Source: Xanthomonas citri pv. mangiferaeindicae (GTDB lineage Bacteria > Pseudomonadota > Gammaproteobacteria > Xanthomonadales > Xanthomonadaceae). From it: a stretch of DNA of 64,000 nucleotides. A program made the translations under genes and the position numbers. The notes under the pieces are model-generated. The model saw only the letters and a list, made by a program, of their open reading frames with translations. It did no database searches and was not told the DNA's origin. Of the stretch, positions 11,366 to 21,225 are shown piece by piece. The stretch covers positions 3,286,001 through 3,350,000 of the forward strand of contig CP016836.1 in the NCBI GenBank assembly GCA_002240395.1, read 5' to 3'. Numbering within the stretch: position 1 is the first letter of the stretch; every line of letters begins with the position of its first letter.

Positions 11366-13957
11366 ATGTTGGAAGCCTACCGCCACCACGTTGCCGAGCG
11401 TCAAGCGCTGGGCATTCCGCCGCTGCCGCTCAACGCGCAGCAGACCGCCGAGGTCGTCGAACTGCTCAAGAACCCGCCGGCCGGCGAGGCTGAGTTCCTG
11501 TTGGATCTGCTCACCCACCGCGTGCCGGCCGGCGTCGACGACGCCGCCAAGGTCAAGGCCTCGTATCTGGCCGCGATTGCGCTGGGCACCGAGCACAACC
11601 CGCTGATCGACCGCGCGCGCGCGACCGAACTGCTGGGCACCATGCTCGGCGGCTACAACGTCCACCCGCTGGTCGAATTGCTCGACGACGACGCGGTCGG
11701 CGCGATCGCCGCCGATGGCCTCAAGCACACGCTGCTGGTGTTCGATGCCTTCCACGATGTCGAGGACAAGGCCAAGGCCGGCAATGCCAATGCCCAGGCC
11801 GTGCTGCGCAGCTGGGCCGAGGCGGAGTGGTTCACCAGCAAGCCCGAAGTGCCGGCGTCCATGACCCTGACCGTGTTCAAGGTGCCGGGCGAGACCAACA
11901 CCGATGACCTGTCGCCGGCACCTGATGCGACCACGCGGCCCGACATTCCGATGCACGCGCTGGCGATGCTCAAGAACAAGCGTGACGACGCGCCGTTCGT
12001 GCCGGAAGAAGACGGCAAGCGTGGGCCGATCCAGCTCATCGCCGATCTCAAGCAGAAGGGGCACCTGGTCGCCTACGTTGGTGACGTGGTCGGTACCGGT
12101 TCCTCGCGCAAGTCGGCGACCAACAGCGTGCTGTGGTGGACCGGCGACGACATCCCCTACATCCCCAACAAGCGTGCCGGCGGCGTGTGCCTGGGCGCGA
12201 AGATCGCGCCGATCTTCTACAACACGATGGAAGACGCCGGTGCGCTGCCGATCGAGCTCGACGTCTCGAAGATGGAGATGGGCGATGTGATCGAGCTGCG
12301 CCCCTACGAGGGCCGCGCGCTGAAGAACGGCGAGACGATCGCCCAGTTCGAGGTCAAGTCCCAGGTGCTGTTCGACGAGGTGCGCGCCGGTGGCCGTATC
12401 CCGCTGATCGTCGGCCGCGGCCTGACCGCCAAGGCGCGCGAGTCGTTGGGCTTGGCCCCGACGGACCTGTTCCGTCTGCCGCAGCAGCCGGCCGACAGCG
12501 GCAAGGGCTTCTCGCTGGCGCAGAAGATGGTCGGCCGTGCGATCGGTCTGCCCGAAGGGCAGGGCGTGCGTCCGGGGACGTACTGCGAACCGAAGATGAC
12601 CTCGGTCGGCTCGCAGGACACCACCGGCCCGATGACCCGCGACGAGCTCAAGGATCTGGCGTGCCTGGGCTTCTCTGCCGACCTGGTGATGCAGTCGTTC
12701 TGCCACACCGCGGCGTACCCCAAGCCGGTCGACGTCAAGACCCATCACACGCTGCCGGAGTTCATCTCCACCCGCGGCGGCATCTCGCTGCGTCCCGGCG
12801 ACGGCGTGATCCACAGCTGGCTCAACCGCATGCTGCTGCCCGACACCGTCGGCACCGGCGGCGATTCGCACACCCGCTTCCCGGTTGGCATCTCGTTCCC
12901 GGCCGGCAGCGGCCTGGTCGCGTTCGCCGCGGCCACCGGCGTGATGCCGCTGGACATGCCCGAGTCTGTGCTGGTCCGCTTCAAGGGTGAGATGCAGCCG
13001 GGTGTGACCCTGCGTGACCTGGTCAACGCGATCCCGCTGTACGCGATCAAGGCCGGGCTGCTGACGGTCGCCAAGCAGGGCAAGAAGAACGTGTTCTCCG
13101 GGCGCATCCTCGAGATCGAGGGTCTGCCGGACCTGAAGGTCGAGCAGGCGTTCGAACTGTCGGATGCCTCGGCCGAGCGCTCGGCCGCGGGCTGCACGGT
13201 GCACCTGAACAAGGAACCGATCATCGAGTACATCACCAGCAACATCACGTTGCTCAAGTGGATGATCGCCCAGGGCTATCAGGACGCGCGCTCGATCCAG
13301 CGCCGGATCGAGAAGATGGAGCAGTGGCTGGCCGACCCGCAACTGTTGCAGGGCGATGCCGACGCCGAGTACGCGGCGGTCATCGAGATCGACCTGGCCG
13401 AGATCCACGAGCCGATCCTGGCCTGCCCCAACGACCCGGACGACGTGAAGACGCTATCGGAGGTCGCCGGCGTGGCGATCGACGAGGTGTTCATCGGCTC
13501 GTGCATGACCAACATCGGTCACTTCCGTGCAGCGTCCAAGCTGCTGGAAGGCAAGCGCGACATCCCGACCAAGCTGTGGGTCGCGCCGCCGACCAAGATG
13601 GACGCCGCCGAGCTGACCAAGGAAGGCCACTACGGCACGTTCGGCGCCGCAGGTGCGCGGATGGAAATGCCGGGCTGCTCGCTGTGCATGGGCAACCAGG
13701 CGCAGGTGCGCGAGGGCGCGACGGTGTTCTCGACCTCGACCCGCAATTTCCCCAACCGCCTGGGCCGCAACTCCAACGTGTATCTGGGCTCGGCGGAACT
13801 GGCCGCGATCTGCTCGCGCCTGGGTCGGATCCCGACCCGCGAGGAGTACATGGCGGGCGTCGGCGTGATCAACACGCAGAGCGCGGAGATCTACCGTTAC
13901 ATGAACTTCGATCAGATCGAGGAGTACCGCGAGACGGCGTCGTCGGTCGCTGCCTGA
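11366..13957 (+). CDS. acnB: bifunctional aconitate hydratase 2 / 2-methylisocitrate dehydratase
   Basis: The main vegetative aconitase of gammaproteobacteria, 863 aa, full family length. It has the AcnB-specific N-terminal HEAT-like domain (residues about 1-160, MLEAYRHHVAERQALG) followed by the swivel domain and the three catalytic domains. Iron-sulfur cysteines are C713 (GSCMTNIG) and C771/C774 (PGCSLCMGNQ), almost the same numbering as in E. coli AcnB. The ATG follows TTTGGAG. A strong intrinsic terminator lies 25 bp beyond the stop. Together with acnA the cell has both aconitase types. Confidence 0.97.
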   Translation: MLEAYRHHVAERQALGIPPLPLNAQQTAEVVELLKNPPAGEAEFLLDLLTHRVPAGVDDAAKVKASYLAAIALGTEHNPLIDRARATELLGTMLGGYNVHPLVELLDDDAVGAIAADGLKHTLLVFDAFHDVEDKAKAGNANAQAVLRSWAEAEWFTSKPEVPASMTLTVFKVPGETNTDDLSPAPDATTRPDIPMHALAMLKNKRDDAPFVPEEDGKRGPIQLIADLKQKGHLVAYVGDVVGTGSSRKSATNSVLWWTGDDIPYIPNKRAGGVCLGAKIAPIFYNTMEDAGALPIELDVSKMEMGDVIELRPYEGRALKNGETIAQFEVKSQVLFDEVRAGGRIPLIVGRGLTAKARESLGLAPTDLFRLPQQPADSGKGFSLAQKMVGRAIGLPEGQGVRPGTYCEPKMTSVGSQDTTGPMTRDELKDLACLGFSADLVMQSFCHTAAYPKPVDVKTHHTLPEFISTRGGISLRPGDGVIHSWLNRMLLPDTVGTGGDSHTRFPVGISFPAGSGLVAFAAATGVMPLDMPESVLVRFKGEMQPGVTLRDLVNAIPLYAIKAGLLTVAKQGKKNVFSGRILEIEGLPDLKVEQAFELSDASAERSAAGCTVHLNKEPIIEYITSNITLLKWMIAQGYQDARSIQRRIEKMEQWLADPQLLQGDADAEYAAVIEIDLAEIHEPILACPNDPDDVKTLSEVAGVAIDEVFIGSCMTNIGHFRAASKLLEGKRDIPTKLWVAPPTKMDAAELTKEGHYGTFGAAGARMEMPGCSLCMGNQAQVREGATVFSTSTRNFPNRLGRNSNVYLGSAELAAICSRLGRIPTREEYMAGVGVINTQSAEIYRYMNFDQIEEYRETASSVAA

Positions 13958-13982
13958 TCTCTGAGGTTCCGATCGTCCTGAG

Positions 13983-14022
13983 CGCCGCGCCCGTGCAGAC
14001 GGGCGCGGCGTTTTTCTTGTTT
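13983..14022 (+). terminator. intrinsic terminator of acnB
   Basis: A 12-bp perfect stem (CGCCGCGCCCGT / ACGGGCGCGGCG) with loop GCAG, followed at once by TTTTTCTTGTTT. This is the clearest Rho-independent terminator in the window. Confidence 0.93.
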
Positions 14023-14140
14023 GCGGTAGCCGTCGCCGTCCATCGCTGGCGGGACTGAGGACATGCCGAATCGTTGTTTTCGTGCGGCGCAGCATCGTGA
14101 AAGAGTGCTGATCACCTCGTTGCCGCAGGAACGCTTGCCC

Positions 14141-15321
14141 ATGTCCACCGCGCGTCTCGCTTCTCCGTCCTGGGCCGTCGCCGCGGCACTGTGCGCTGTA
14201 CTGCTGGCGGCCGCGCCACTTGCCCGGGCAGATGACGGGGCCGGCTCGCCGCTGCGCGCGTACCTGAGCAACAAGCGGGCGGCGATCCAGGCCCTGCAGG
14301 CGCAGGACGCCGCACCCACCGCGCTGCATGGCAAGGTCACCGCCGAGAGCCGCTCGGGCGTGCGCCGGCTGCGCCTGGGGCCGAACGGCGAGTATCAGTC
14401 CATCAGCGACAGTGGCCGCGACTATGCCGGCTACAACCTCGGGCGGGGTCCTGGGACTCCCTGGTCGGCACGCTGGCCAGTGCGGTCGCCGACGAGTACA
14501 TCGTGCAGGCGGCGGTGCAGAACGTTCCGATCGACGCGTTGGACGTGGTGTTCACGAGCGTGCCCGAGCGCAAGAGCGACACCCTGGCCTATCCGAACAA
14601 CCTGTCCTACGTAGCCTACATCGACTCGCCGGCCGACGCCGCGCAGCTCGAATCGCTCCGCCAGGCCGTCCATGCGCAGTCGGCGGCGATCGATCTGGTG
14701 ACCCGACCGCAGCAGGTCAGCCATGCCGAGGTGCGCTACACGCACTCGCCGGCGCAGCGCGAAGCCGACCTGCCGCCCGGTCTGCGCGATTTCATCACCG
14801 AGGAAAAGCGGCCCGCCGTGCTGGGCAAGCGCGCCCAGGCGGCGGAGCGGACCTCGACGCCGCGCGCCCTGGTCGCGCGTGCACACGTCGAGCCGCATAC
14901 CGGCCTGCGCCGGGTATTCCTGGGCGAGGACGGCTACCACCAGCAACTGCACGACAGCGCGCCGGACCTGCTGGGGTACGGGCTTGCGCCGACCGTGGAG
15001 GAACACCTGCTGGGCGTGACCGCGACCTGCCTGACGCACATCTTCGAAGTGCAGGCCGCCACCCGCAATGTGCTGCTCGACACCCTGGAACTGACCGTGG
15101 ACGGCGAGCTCGGACCGCGTTTCGGTGCGAACGTCAGCACGCCGGCGCGGTTTCGCAACATCCGCTACACCGCGACCATCGCATCGCCTGCGTCCGCGCA
15201 GGACATCGACGCCCTGCGCCAGGCGGTCGAGGCGACCTGTCCGCTCTACAACCTGGTCAAGGATGCGCAGACGCTGGACGGCCGCATCGTGCGCGGCGCG
15301 TTCGCGCAGACGCCGCGCTAG
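14141..15321 (+). CDS. exported tandem OsmC-domain protein (frameshifted as sequenced)
   Basis: A secreted protein of about 393 aa once one base is restored near 14449-14452, in the GGTCC run. The signal peptide (SWAVAAALCAVLLAAAPLARA) is followed by two OsmC/Ohr-like domains. The second domain keeps both family cysteines (GVTATCLTHI and EATCPLYNLVKD), the peroxidatic pair of OsmC/Ohr thiol peroxidases. The first has A and S at the matching places (GTLASAVADE, HAQSAAIDLV) and should be inactive. Upstream of the shift the frame ends GYNLG; downstream it resumes SWDSLVGTLAS. OsmC proteins are normally cytosolic single-domain enzymes, so export and duplication are unusual. It precedes a TonB receptor gene on the same strand. 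Confidence 0.72.
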
Positions 15322-15453
15322 CTAGCACTCCCGCGCGGCGTGCGCCGCGCGCCATCAGAACCAGAGCATTCGACGCGCCCGGATCGCGCGCGCACACGTG
15401 CGTGCGAGGTCCGTCGAACGCGGTCGTCCTTCCATCGAACCACGGGGTCCCCG

Positions 15454-18400
15454 ATGCACCGTTCCGCCCGCGCCCATCCTGTCCCGACGGCCGCCGCCCG
15501 CGGCGCGCGCGTGACCGCGCCGACGCGCGGCCGCCTGGCGCTGGCGTTGTGCGCGCTGCTGTCGACGAGCGTGCAGGCAGACGACGCGCCGGACGCGGCA
15601 TCCGCACCCTCTGCGCGCTTGCTCGACAAGGTCTCGGTGCTCGGCTCGCGGATCGCCGGTGGCGGCGCCGCCGCGGCGTTGCCGGTGGCGACGGTGGACC
15701 GGGCCCAGATCCAGGCCACCGGCGCGACCAACGGCAACGAACTGTTCCGCAGCCTGCCGCAGTTCGGCGACGTCGCGGTGACCGAGAAGGGCACCACCAA
15801 CGCCGGGCGCAATTCCAATGTCGCGCGTGGCGACGTGGGGGCCATCAATCTGCGCAACCTCGGCGCCAAGTACACCTTGCTGCTGATCAACGGCCGCCGC
15901 ACCGTGCAGCATCCGATCAGCAACAGCGGGGACAACACCACCTACAACGCGAATGCGATCCCGACTTTCGGCCTGGAGCGCATCGATCTGCTGCTCGACG
16001 GGGCGGCGTCCATCTATGGCGCCGATGCGATCGCCGGCGTCACCGATCTGATCACGCCGACCAACCTGGAGGACGGCGGCGGCATCACGCTGCGCTACGG
16101 CGCGGTCCAGGACGGCCACCGCGAGGACGTGTCGCTCGAGGGCTACGTCGGCCGCGATTTCGCCGGCGGCCGCGGCAATGTATCGGTGCTCTATGGGCTG
16201 TCCACCCGGACCGCGCAGCGCAATTCGGACGCCTGGTTCACGGCGACCGACGGCCGCCGCGTGCTGGCCGACGGCACCAGCGTCCCCGATCCCGACGGCA
16301 CCACCGGCTTCACCACCCGCACGCCTTGGGGCCATTTCGACACCTACATCGATGGGCGGCGGACCGGCAGCTGGCACATCGACCCGGCCACCGGCGCCCT
16401 GGCGCCGGGTCAGGTGCCGACCCGCTACCACTACGACGCCGGCGCCGAGCCGGGCATCACGACCGCGCCTGCGATCGACAAGGGCAACGTGTTCGCCACG
16501 GCACGTTTCGACCTGGACGACCGCCGTCAGCTGTTCGGCGAACTCGGCTACTACCGCGCGCAATCCGAATCCTGGGTCAGCAGCGAGGCGGGGTTCGGCG
16601 GCGACGGCTTCCTGCTGCACATCCGGCCAGATGCCTACTGGGTGCCCGACGCCCTGCGGGGGGCGGACGCGATCCGGCTGCTCAACTACCAGTTCGCCGA
16701 TTCGGGCGTCCGCCGGGTCCGTGTCGACAACTCGCAATCGCGAGCGCTGCTCGGCCTGCGCGGCTGGACCGATTCGGGCTGGAACTGGGAAACCGCGCTG
16801 CTGTATTCCCGCGCGCGCAGCACCGATCGACAGCAGGGCGGGTTCACCGATGCCTTCATCGACGCGGTGAACCGCACCGATGCCAGCGCCTACAACCCGT
16901 TCAGCGGTGGCGACCCGGCCAGCATCCGGGTCGGGGATGCCACGGCCTACGACACCTCCGCGTTCATCGGCGAGGCAACCCGCGAGGGAACGGCCGAACT
17001 GGCGTTGTGGGACTTCAAGCTCGACCGGCCCGACCTGCTGTCCTGGTATGCCGGCGACATCGGCCTGGCGGCGGGCGTGGAGTACCGCTACGAAAGTCGC
17101 TTCGACGATCGCGACCGGAGCATCGATGGCAGCACACCGTACGTGGACTGGTACACCGGGACCGTCGCCCAGAGCAATTTCTTCACCCACAGTCCCCGGC
17201 CCGACGTGCGCGGCAGCCGCAATGTGAAGTCGGCGCTGATCGAGCTGGCGGTGCCGCTGGTCGCATCGACCCACGGCATCCCGTTCGTGCGTTCGCTGGA
17301 CCTGCAGATCGCGGGGCGTTACGAGGACTACAGCGATGCCGGCGATGTGGCCAAACCGAAGGTCGCCGCGGCGTGGGGCGTCAACGACAGCCTGCTGCTG
17401 CGCGGCTCGATCAGCGGCGGCTTCCGCGCCCCCGGCCTGGAACTGGTGAACGCGCCGCCGACCTACGGTTTCGGCTTCAACAACGACGCCGTGCGTTGCC
17501 ACGCGCTGGTGGTCAAGGGCGCGCATCCCGACTACACCGCCTGCCTGAACGCCTACAGCAACGGATCGCAGGTCAAGCCGTCGGTCAGCGCCGTCACGGC
17601 CTACGGCGACGATGTCGCACCGGAGACGACCCGGCAATCGTCGTGGGGCGCGGTGTTCGAGCCGCGGTTCCTGCCGCCGGGGCTGGGCGATCTGAGTCTG
17701 AGCGTGGACGCCTGGCGGATCGAAGTCGAGAATCCGATCGGCACCATGGGCGAGGAGGTGCTCTACGACGCGTATCTGCGCGTCGTCGAGGGCCGCAGCA
17801 ACCCGAACGTGGTCCGCGCCCCGGTGACCGCCGAGGACATCGCGCTGTTCGAGGGCTCGGGCATCGCGCCGGCCGGTGTCGTGACCCATGTGTACGACAC
17901 CTATCGCAACCGGCAACCGCTGACCGCGTCCGGGGTGGACTACCGCCTGGCCTGGCGGTTCCGCGAGACGGCGTGGGGCGACTTCGCGTTGTTGCTCGAC
18001 GTCAGCCGCCTCAAGGCCTACACCCAGCACAAGCCGATCGAAGTACAGCAGGTGGCCGAGGCCATCGACAGCGGCGCGCTGGACATCGTCGCCGCGAACC
18101 TGGGCGCGGCCAACGAAGTGGGCATCAACGGCGCGAAGCCGGAATGGCGCGGCAGCGCGACGCTGCTCTGGCAGCACGCCGGCTGGACGGTGCGGCTGCG
18201 CGATGACTACAGCGGCAGCGTGACCGCTGGCGCGTATGCCGATCGCAGCCCGTTCGTCGTACCGTCCACCCAGCGCTGGGCCTTGTCGGTGGCGCATGCC
18301 TTCACCCGCGGGCCGCTCGCCGGCACGACGGTGGAAGCCGGCGCACGCAATCTGTTCGACAAGGCGCCGCCGCTGAACGCCGCCGGCAACTATCTGACGG

Positions 18401-18456
18401 CCCTGCACGAATCCTACGGCCGTTATCTGCATCTCGGCATCTCAAGGACCTGGTGA
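15454..18456 (+). CDS. TonB-dependent outer-membrane receptor
   Basis: A 1000-aa ligand-gated outer-membrane transporter. A signal peptide (ALALCALLSTSVQA) is followed by a TonB-box-like stretch (LDKVSVLGSRIAG), the plug domain (residues about 50-170, with LLLINGRRTV and IYGADAIAGV) and a 22-strand barrel ending in an aromatic residue (HLGISRTW). The internal TonB-box and plug style match the large Xanthomonad receptors for carbohydrates or peptides, but the ligand is not evident. The ATG at 15454 was chosen for the signal peptide; no good ribosome-binding site is seen. It ends 4 bp before the DUF1684 gene, so the two are surely co-transcribed. Confidence 0.9.
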   Translation: MHRSARAHPVPTAAARGARVTAPTRGRLALALCALLSTSVQADDAPDAASAPSARLLDKVSVLGSRIAGGGAAAALPVATVDRAQIQATGATNGNELFRSLPQFGDVAVTEKGTTNAGRNSNVARGDVGAINLRNLGAKYTLLLINGRRTVQHPISNSGDNTTYNANAIPTFGLERIDLLLDGAASIYGADAIAGVTDLITPTNLEDGGGITLRYGAVQDGHREDVSLEGYVGRDFAGGRGNVSVLYGLSTRTAQRNSDAWFTATDGRRVLADGTSVPDPDGTTGFTTRTPWGHFDTYIDGRRTGSWHIDPATGALAPGQVPTRYHYDAGAEPGITTAPAIDKGNVFATARFDLDDRRQLFGELGYYRAQSESWVSSEAGFGGDGFLLHIRPDAYWVPDALRGADAIRLLNYQFADSGVRRVRVDNSQSRALLGLRGWTDSGWNWETALLYSRARSTDRQQGGFTDAFIDAVNRTDASAYNPFSGGDPASIRVGDATAYDTSAFIGEATREGTAELALWDFKLDRPDLLSWYAGDIGLAAGVEYRYESRFDDRDRSIDGSTPYVDWYTGTVAQSNFFTHSPRPDVRGSRNVKSALIELAVPLVASTHGIPFVRSLDLQIAGRYEDYSDAGDVAKPKVAAAWGVNDSLLLRGSISGGFRAPGLELVNAPPTYGFGFNNDAVRCHALVVKGAHPDYTACLNAYSNGSQVKPSVSAVTAYGDDVAPETTRQSSWGAVFEPRFLPPGLGDLSLSVDAWRIEVENPIGTMGEEVLYDAYLRVVEGRSNPNVVRAPVTAEDIALFEGSGIAPAGVVTHVYDTYRNRQPLTASGVDYRLAWRFRETAWGDFALLLDVSRLKAYTQHKPIEVQQVAEAIDSGALDIVAANLGAANEVGINGAKPEWRGSATLLWQHAGWTVRLRDDYSGSVTAGAYADRSPFVVPSTQRWALSVAHAFTRGPLAGTTVEAGARNLFDKAPPLNAAGNYLTALHESYGRYLHLGISRTW

Positions 18457-18460
18457 CCCC

Positions 18461-19429
18461 ATGAAGACGCGTACGCTCGCATTCGCAGTTTTGCTGCTCC
18501 CGGCGCTCGTCGCCTGCGATCGCCCGGACGCGCCCGGCGCGGCGCCGATCGCCTCGGCGGACACCACACCTGAGTTCCGTCAGGCGCATGCGGCGTGGGT
18601 TCGCGAACGTGCCGACGCGTTGAACAAGCCCGATGGCTGGACGAGCCTCATCGGCCTGCATTGGGTCGAGGCCGACAGACAGCGCGTCGGCGGCGGCGCG
18701 CAGGACGACATCCGCCTGGCCATCGGTCCGCCGCACCTGGGCGAACTCGAGCGGCGGGCCGATGGCATCTACTTCACCGCTGACCGAGAAGCCGCGGTTA
18801 CCGTCGATGGCCGCCCCCTGCAGGGCGAGGTGGCGTTGGAGCCCGAAGGCCGGGACGGCGGCACCCAGCTCGGTTACGACGAGGGCAAGGGCCGGATCTC
18901 GTTGATCCGCCGCGGCGATCGGCTCGGCCTGCGGGTCCGGCACGCCGATGCGCCGGCGCGCCTTCAGTTTGCAGGCCTCGACTTCTTCGAGCCCGATCCC
19001 GCCTGGCGGGTGCAGGCCCGGTTCGTGGCCCACCCGCCGGGCACGACCCTGCCGATCGCCAACATCATTGGCGACATCAACGACACGCCCAATCCAGGCT
19101 ATGTGGAATTCGACAAGGACGGACACCGCTGGCGGCTGGAGGCGCTGGGCGATCCGCAGCAGGGCCTGAGCCTCAACTTCCAGGATCGGACCAGCGGGCG
19201 GGAGACCTATGCGGTCGGCCGCTATCTGCAGACCGGCCCTGTCGCCGACGATGCGACCGTCGTCGTCGACTTCAACCGCGCCTACAACCCGCCGTGTGCG
19301 TACACCGCCTACGCCACCTGTCCTTTGCCGCCGCCGGGCAATCGCCTCGCGCAGCGCGATGCCGACGGCCAAACAGTCCGGCTGGCGGTGCTGGCCGGCG
19401 AAAAGGCCTATCCAGGCGCGTCGCACTGA
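18461..19429 (+). CDS. DUF1684 lipoprotein
   Basis: A 322-aa protein with a lipoprotein signal (LLLPALVACDRPD, lipobox cysteine about residue 20) and a DUF1684 domain. The diagnostic pieces are WTSLIGLHWVEADRQRVGG near the N-terminus and the C-terminal block DFNRAYNPPCAYTAYATCPLPPPGN. Biochemical function of the family is unknown. Placement 4 bp after a TonB-dependent receptor and behind an exported OsmC protein suggests an envelope role in handling whatever the receptor imports. Confidence 0.85.
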   Translation: MKTRTLAFAVLLLPALVACDRPDAPGAAPIASADTTPEFRQAHAAWVRERADALNKPDGWTSLIGLHWVEADRQRVGGGAQDDIRLAIGPPHLGELERRADGIYFTADREAAVTVDGRPLQGEVALEPEGRDGGTQLGYDEGKGRISLIRRGDRLGLRVRHADAPARLQFAGLDFFEPDPAWRVQARFVAHPPGTTLPIANIIGDINDTPNPGYVEFDKDGHRWRLEALGDPQQGLSLNFQDRTSGRETYAVGRYLQTGPVADDATVVVDFNRAYNPPCAYTAYATCPLPPPGNRLAQRDADGQTVRLAVLAGEKAYPGASH

Positions 19430-19501
19430 GCAAGCGGTGGGCGCGGAAATCCTGATGCTGCGGCGTGGCACACGATCGTCCCGGTCGATGGTCGCAGCCG
19501 G

Positions 19502-19559
19502 CTGACCGCGCGCAGCTTGGGCGCCGGGCGCGGCGGCGCATGGGCGGGGGCGCGGTCAG
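19502..19559. terminator. inverted repeat between convergent genes
   Basis: CTGACCGCGC at 19502-19511 pairs perfectly with GCGCGGTCAG at 19550-19559, with a smaller GC stem inside. The right arm includes the cheB stop codon. It lies between the convergent DUF1684 and cheB genes and could end transcription from both sides, but it has no T tract. Confidence 0.4.
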
Positions 19560-20635
19560 TCGGCCGTCTCGCGCCGGGCCAATGCGAGCAGGCGCTGGGC
19601 GATGCGGTCCAGCGGCAGGCATTCCTGCGCGGCGCCCAGCTTCCAGGCGGCGCCGGGCATGCCCCAGACGACGCTGCTGGCCTCGTCCTGCACCAGCGTC
19701 GCAGCCCCGGCCTCGCGCAGTTCGAGCAGTCCGCGGGCGCCGTCGTCGCCCATGCCGGTGAGGATCGCCGCAACCGCGTTGGCGCCCGCCGCCTGCGCGA
19801 CCGAGCGGAACAGCACGTCGACCGCAGGCCGGTGTCGGTTGACCGGCGGGCCGGGGTCGAGCCGGCAACGCCAGCGAGCGCCGTCGCGCAGCACGCGCAG
19901 GTGGTGGTCGCCCGGCGGCAGGTAGACATGCCCGGGCAGGATGGTCTCGCCGTCGCGCGCCTCGCGCACCAGCATCGCGCAATGCCGGTCCAGGCGTTCG
20001 GCGAACGGTGCGCTGAAACTGGCGGGAATGTGCTGGGTCAGCACGATGGCCGGTGCATCGGGCGGCATCGCCTCGAGCACGACGCGGATCGCTTCGGTAC
20101 CGCCCGCGGACGCGCCGATTGCGATCAGCCGGTCGGTCGTGCGGTAGCGCAACGCGACCGGTGTGGCGGTCGTCTCGGTCGCAGCAGCGGGCCCGGCCGC
20201 CGGACGCGATGTCGGGCGCGGTGCGGCGCGGACCTGCGCGCGCGCCGCGGCCTTGACCTTCGCAGTGATCTCCTGCGCGTAGCTTTCCAGGCCGTGGGCG
20301 ACATTGATGCGTGGCTTGGCGACAAAGTCCACCGCGCCCAGCGCCAAGGCCTGCAGGGTGATGTCGGCGCCGCGCTCGGTCAGCGAGGACACCATCACCA
20401 CCGGCATCGGCCGCAGTCGCATCAGATTGTCGAGAAACACCAGGCCGTCCATGCGCGGCATCTCGACATCGAGGGTCAGCACATCGGGATGCAGGCGCTT
20501 GATCTTCTCGCGGGCGAGCAAGGGGTCGGCGGCGCTGCCCACGACCTCGATCTGGGGATCGGCGGACAGCACTTCGGTCAGCAACTGACGCACGACCGCC
20601 GAGTCGTCGACGATGAGCACGCGCACCGGCGTCAT
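19556..20635 (-). CDS. cheB: protein-glutamate methylesterase/glutaminase CheB
   Basis: Demethylates (and deamidates) chemoreceptors for adaptation; 359 aa. The receiver domain (1-115) has phosphoacceptor D56 in LTLDVEMPRMDG. An Ala/Pro-rich linker follows, then the methylesterase domain with Ser in IGASAGGTEAIR, His in LTQHIPASFS and Asp in LTGMGDDGA. It overlaps cheD by 4 bp and is last in the cheR-cheD-cheB operon. Confidence 0.96.
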   Translation of the reverse strand: MTPVRVLIVDDSAVVRQLLTEVLSADPQIEVVGSAADPLLAREKIKRLHPDVLTLDVEMPRMDGLVFLDNLMRLRPMPVVMVSSLTERGADITLQALALGAVDFVAKPRINVAHGLESYAQEITAKVKAAARAQVRAAPRPTSRPAAGPAAATETTATPVALRYRTTDRLIAIGASAGGTEAIRVVLEAMPPDAPAIVLTQHIPASFSAPFAERLDRHCAMLVREARDGETILPGHVYLPPGDHHLRVLRDGARWRCRLDPGPPVNRHRPAVDVLFRSVAQAAGANAVAAILTGMGDDGARGLLELREAGAATLVQDEASSVVWGMPGAAWKLGAAQECLPLDRIAQRLLALARRETAD

Positions 20636-21225
20636 TCGAACAGCTCCACATCGCCGGCGACCGGCGCGCGCGCCAAGCGGGCACGGACGGCCGATTCGGC
20701 GGCCGCCACCTCGGCGCCGTGTGCGTGCGGCAGCCGGTAGACCATCACCTTGCCGGTCTGCGGGAAGAACCACACCTTGCGCGGATGGATGCCCTGCAGA
20801 TCCTCGGCCACGACCGGGATGTTCTCCGCGTCCAGATAGCCGCGCACGAACTCGGCGTTGCGCGTGCCCACCGGGTTGCTGGTGAAGCCCTTGAGCACGT
20901 TGGCGCCACCGAACACCTTGGCCTCGAGGCGACGGCGGCTGGCGCCGCGCTTGAGCAGCTCGTTGATCAGCACTTCCATCGCATAGCTGCCGTAGCGGGC
21001 CGGCGCGCCGTCGCCATTGCCACCGTCGGGCAACAGGAAGTGGTTCATGCCGCCCAGGTGCAGCAGCGGGTCGCGAATGCACGCGGCCACGCATGAGCCC
21101 AGCACGGTGACCAGCGCGGTGCCGTCGTTGACCACCAGGTACTGGGTCGGCAGCAGCTTGGCGGCCGGCACCTGGAACTGTGGGTCGCGGTAGCGCATCA
21201 CCGTGTCGCTGGGCGGCGCGCTCAC
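20632..21225 (-). CDS. cheD: chemoreceptor glutamine deamidase CheD
   Basis: Deamidates receptor glutamines to methylatable glutamates. Catalytic residues are recognisable: Cys in LGSCVAACIRD and His in GGMNHFLLPDG. A GTG start at 21225 is preferred (197 aa) because it overlaps the cheR stop as GTGA, like neighbouring junctions; an ATG at 21198 would give 188 aa. It ends ELFE and overlaps cheB. Confidence 0.94.
   Translation of the reverse strand: MSAPPSDTVMRYRDPQFQVPAAKLLPTQYLVVNDGTALVTVLGSCVAACIRDPLLHLGGMNHFLLPDGGNGDGAPARYGSYAMEVLINELLKRGASRRRLEAKVFGGANVLKGFTSNPVGTRNAEFVRGYLDAENIPVVAEDLQGIHPRKVWFFPQTGKVMVYRLPHAHGAEVAAAESAVRARLARAPVAGDVELFE

Noticed and set aside
14328..18206. Plus-strand open frame of 1292 codons
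   Set aside because: Reads through the osmC-like and receptor genes in a wrong frame; low-complexity Arg/Ala-rich product.
15355..18432. Long minus-strand open frame of 1025 codons
   Set aside because: Antisense to the TonB receptor gene, which has a signal peptide, plug and barrel.
19556..21094. CheB extended upstream to 512 aa
   Set aside because: The extension is cheD in another frame; the receiver domain begins at the ATG at 20635.
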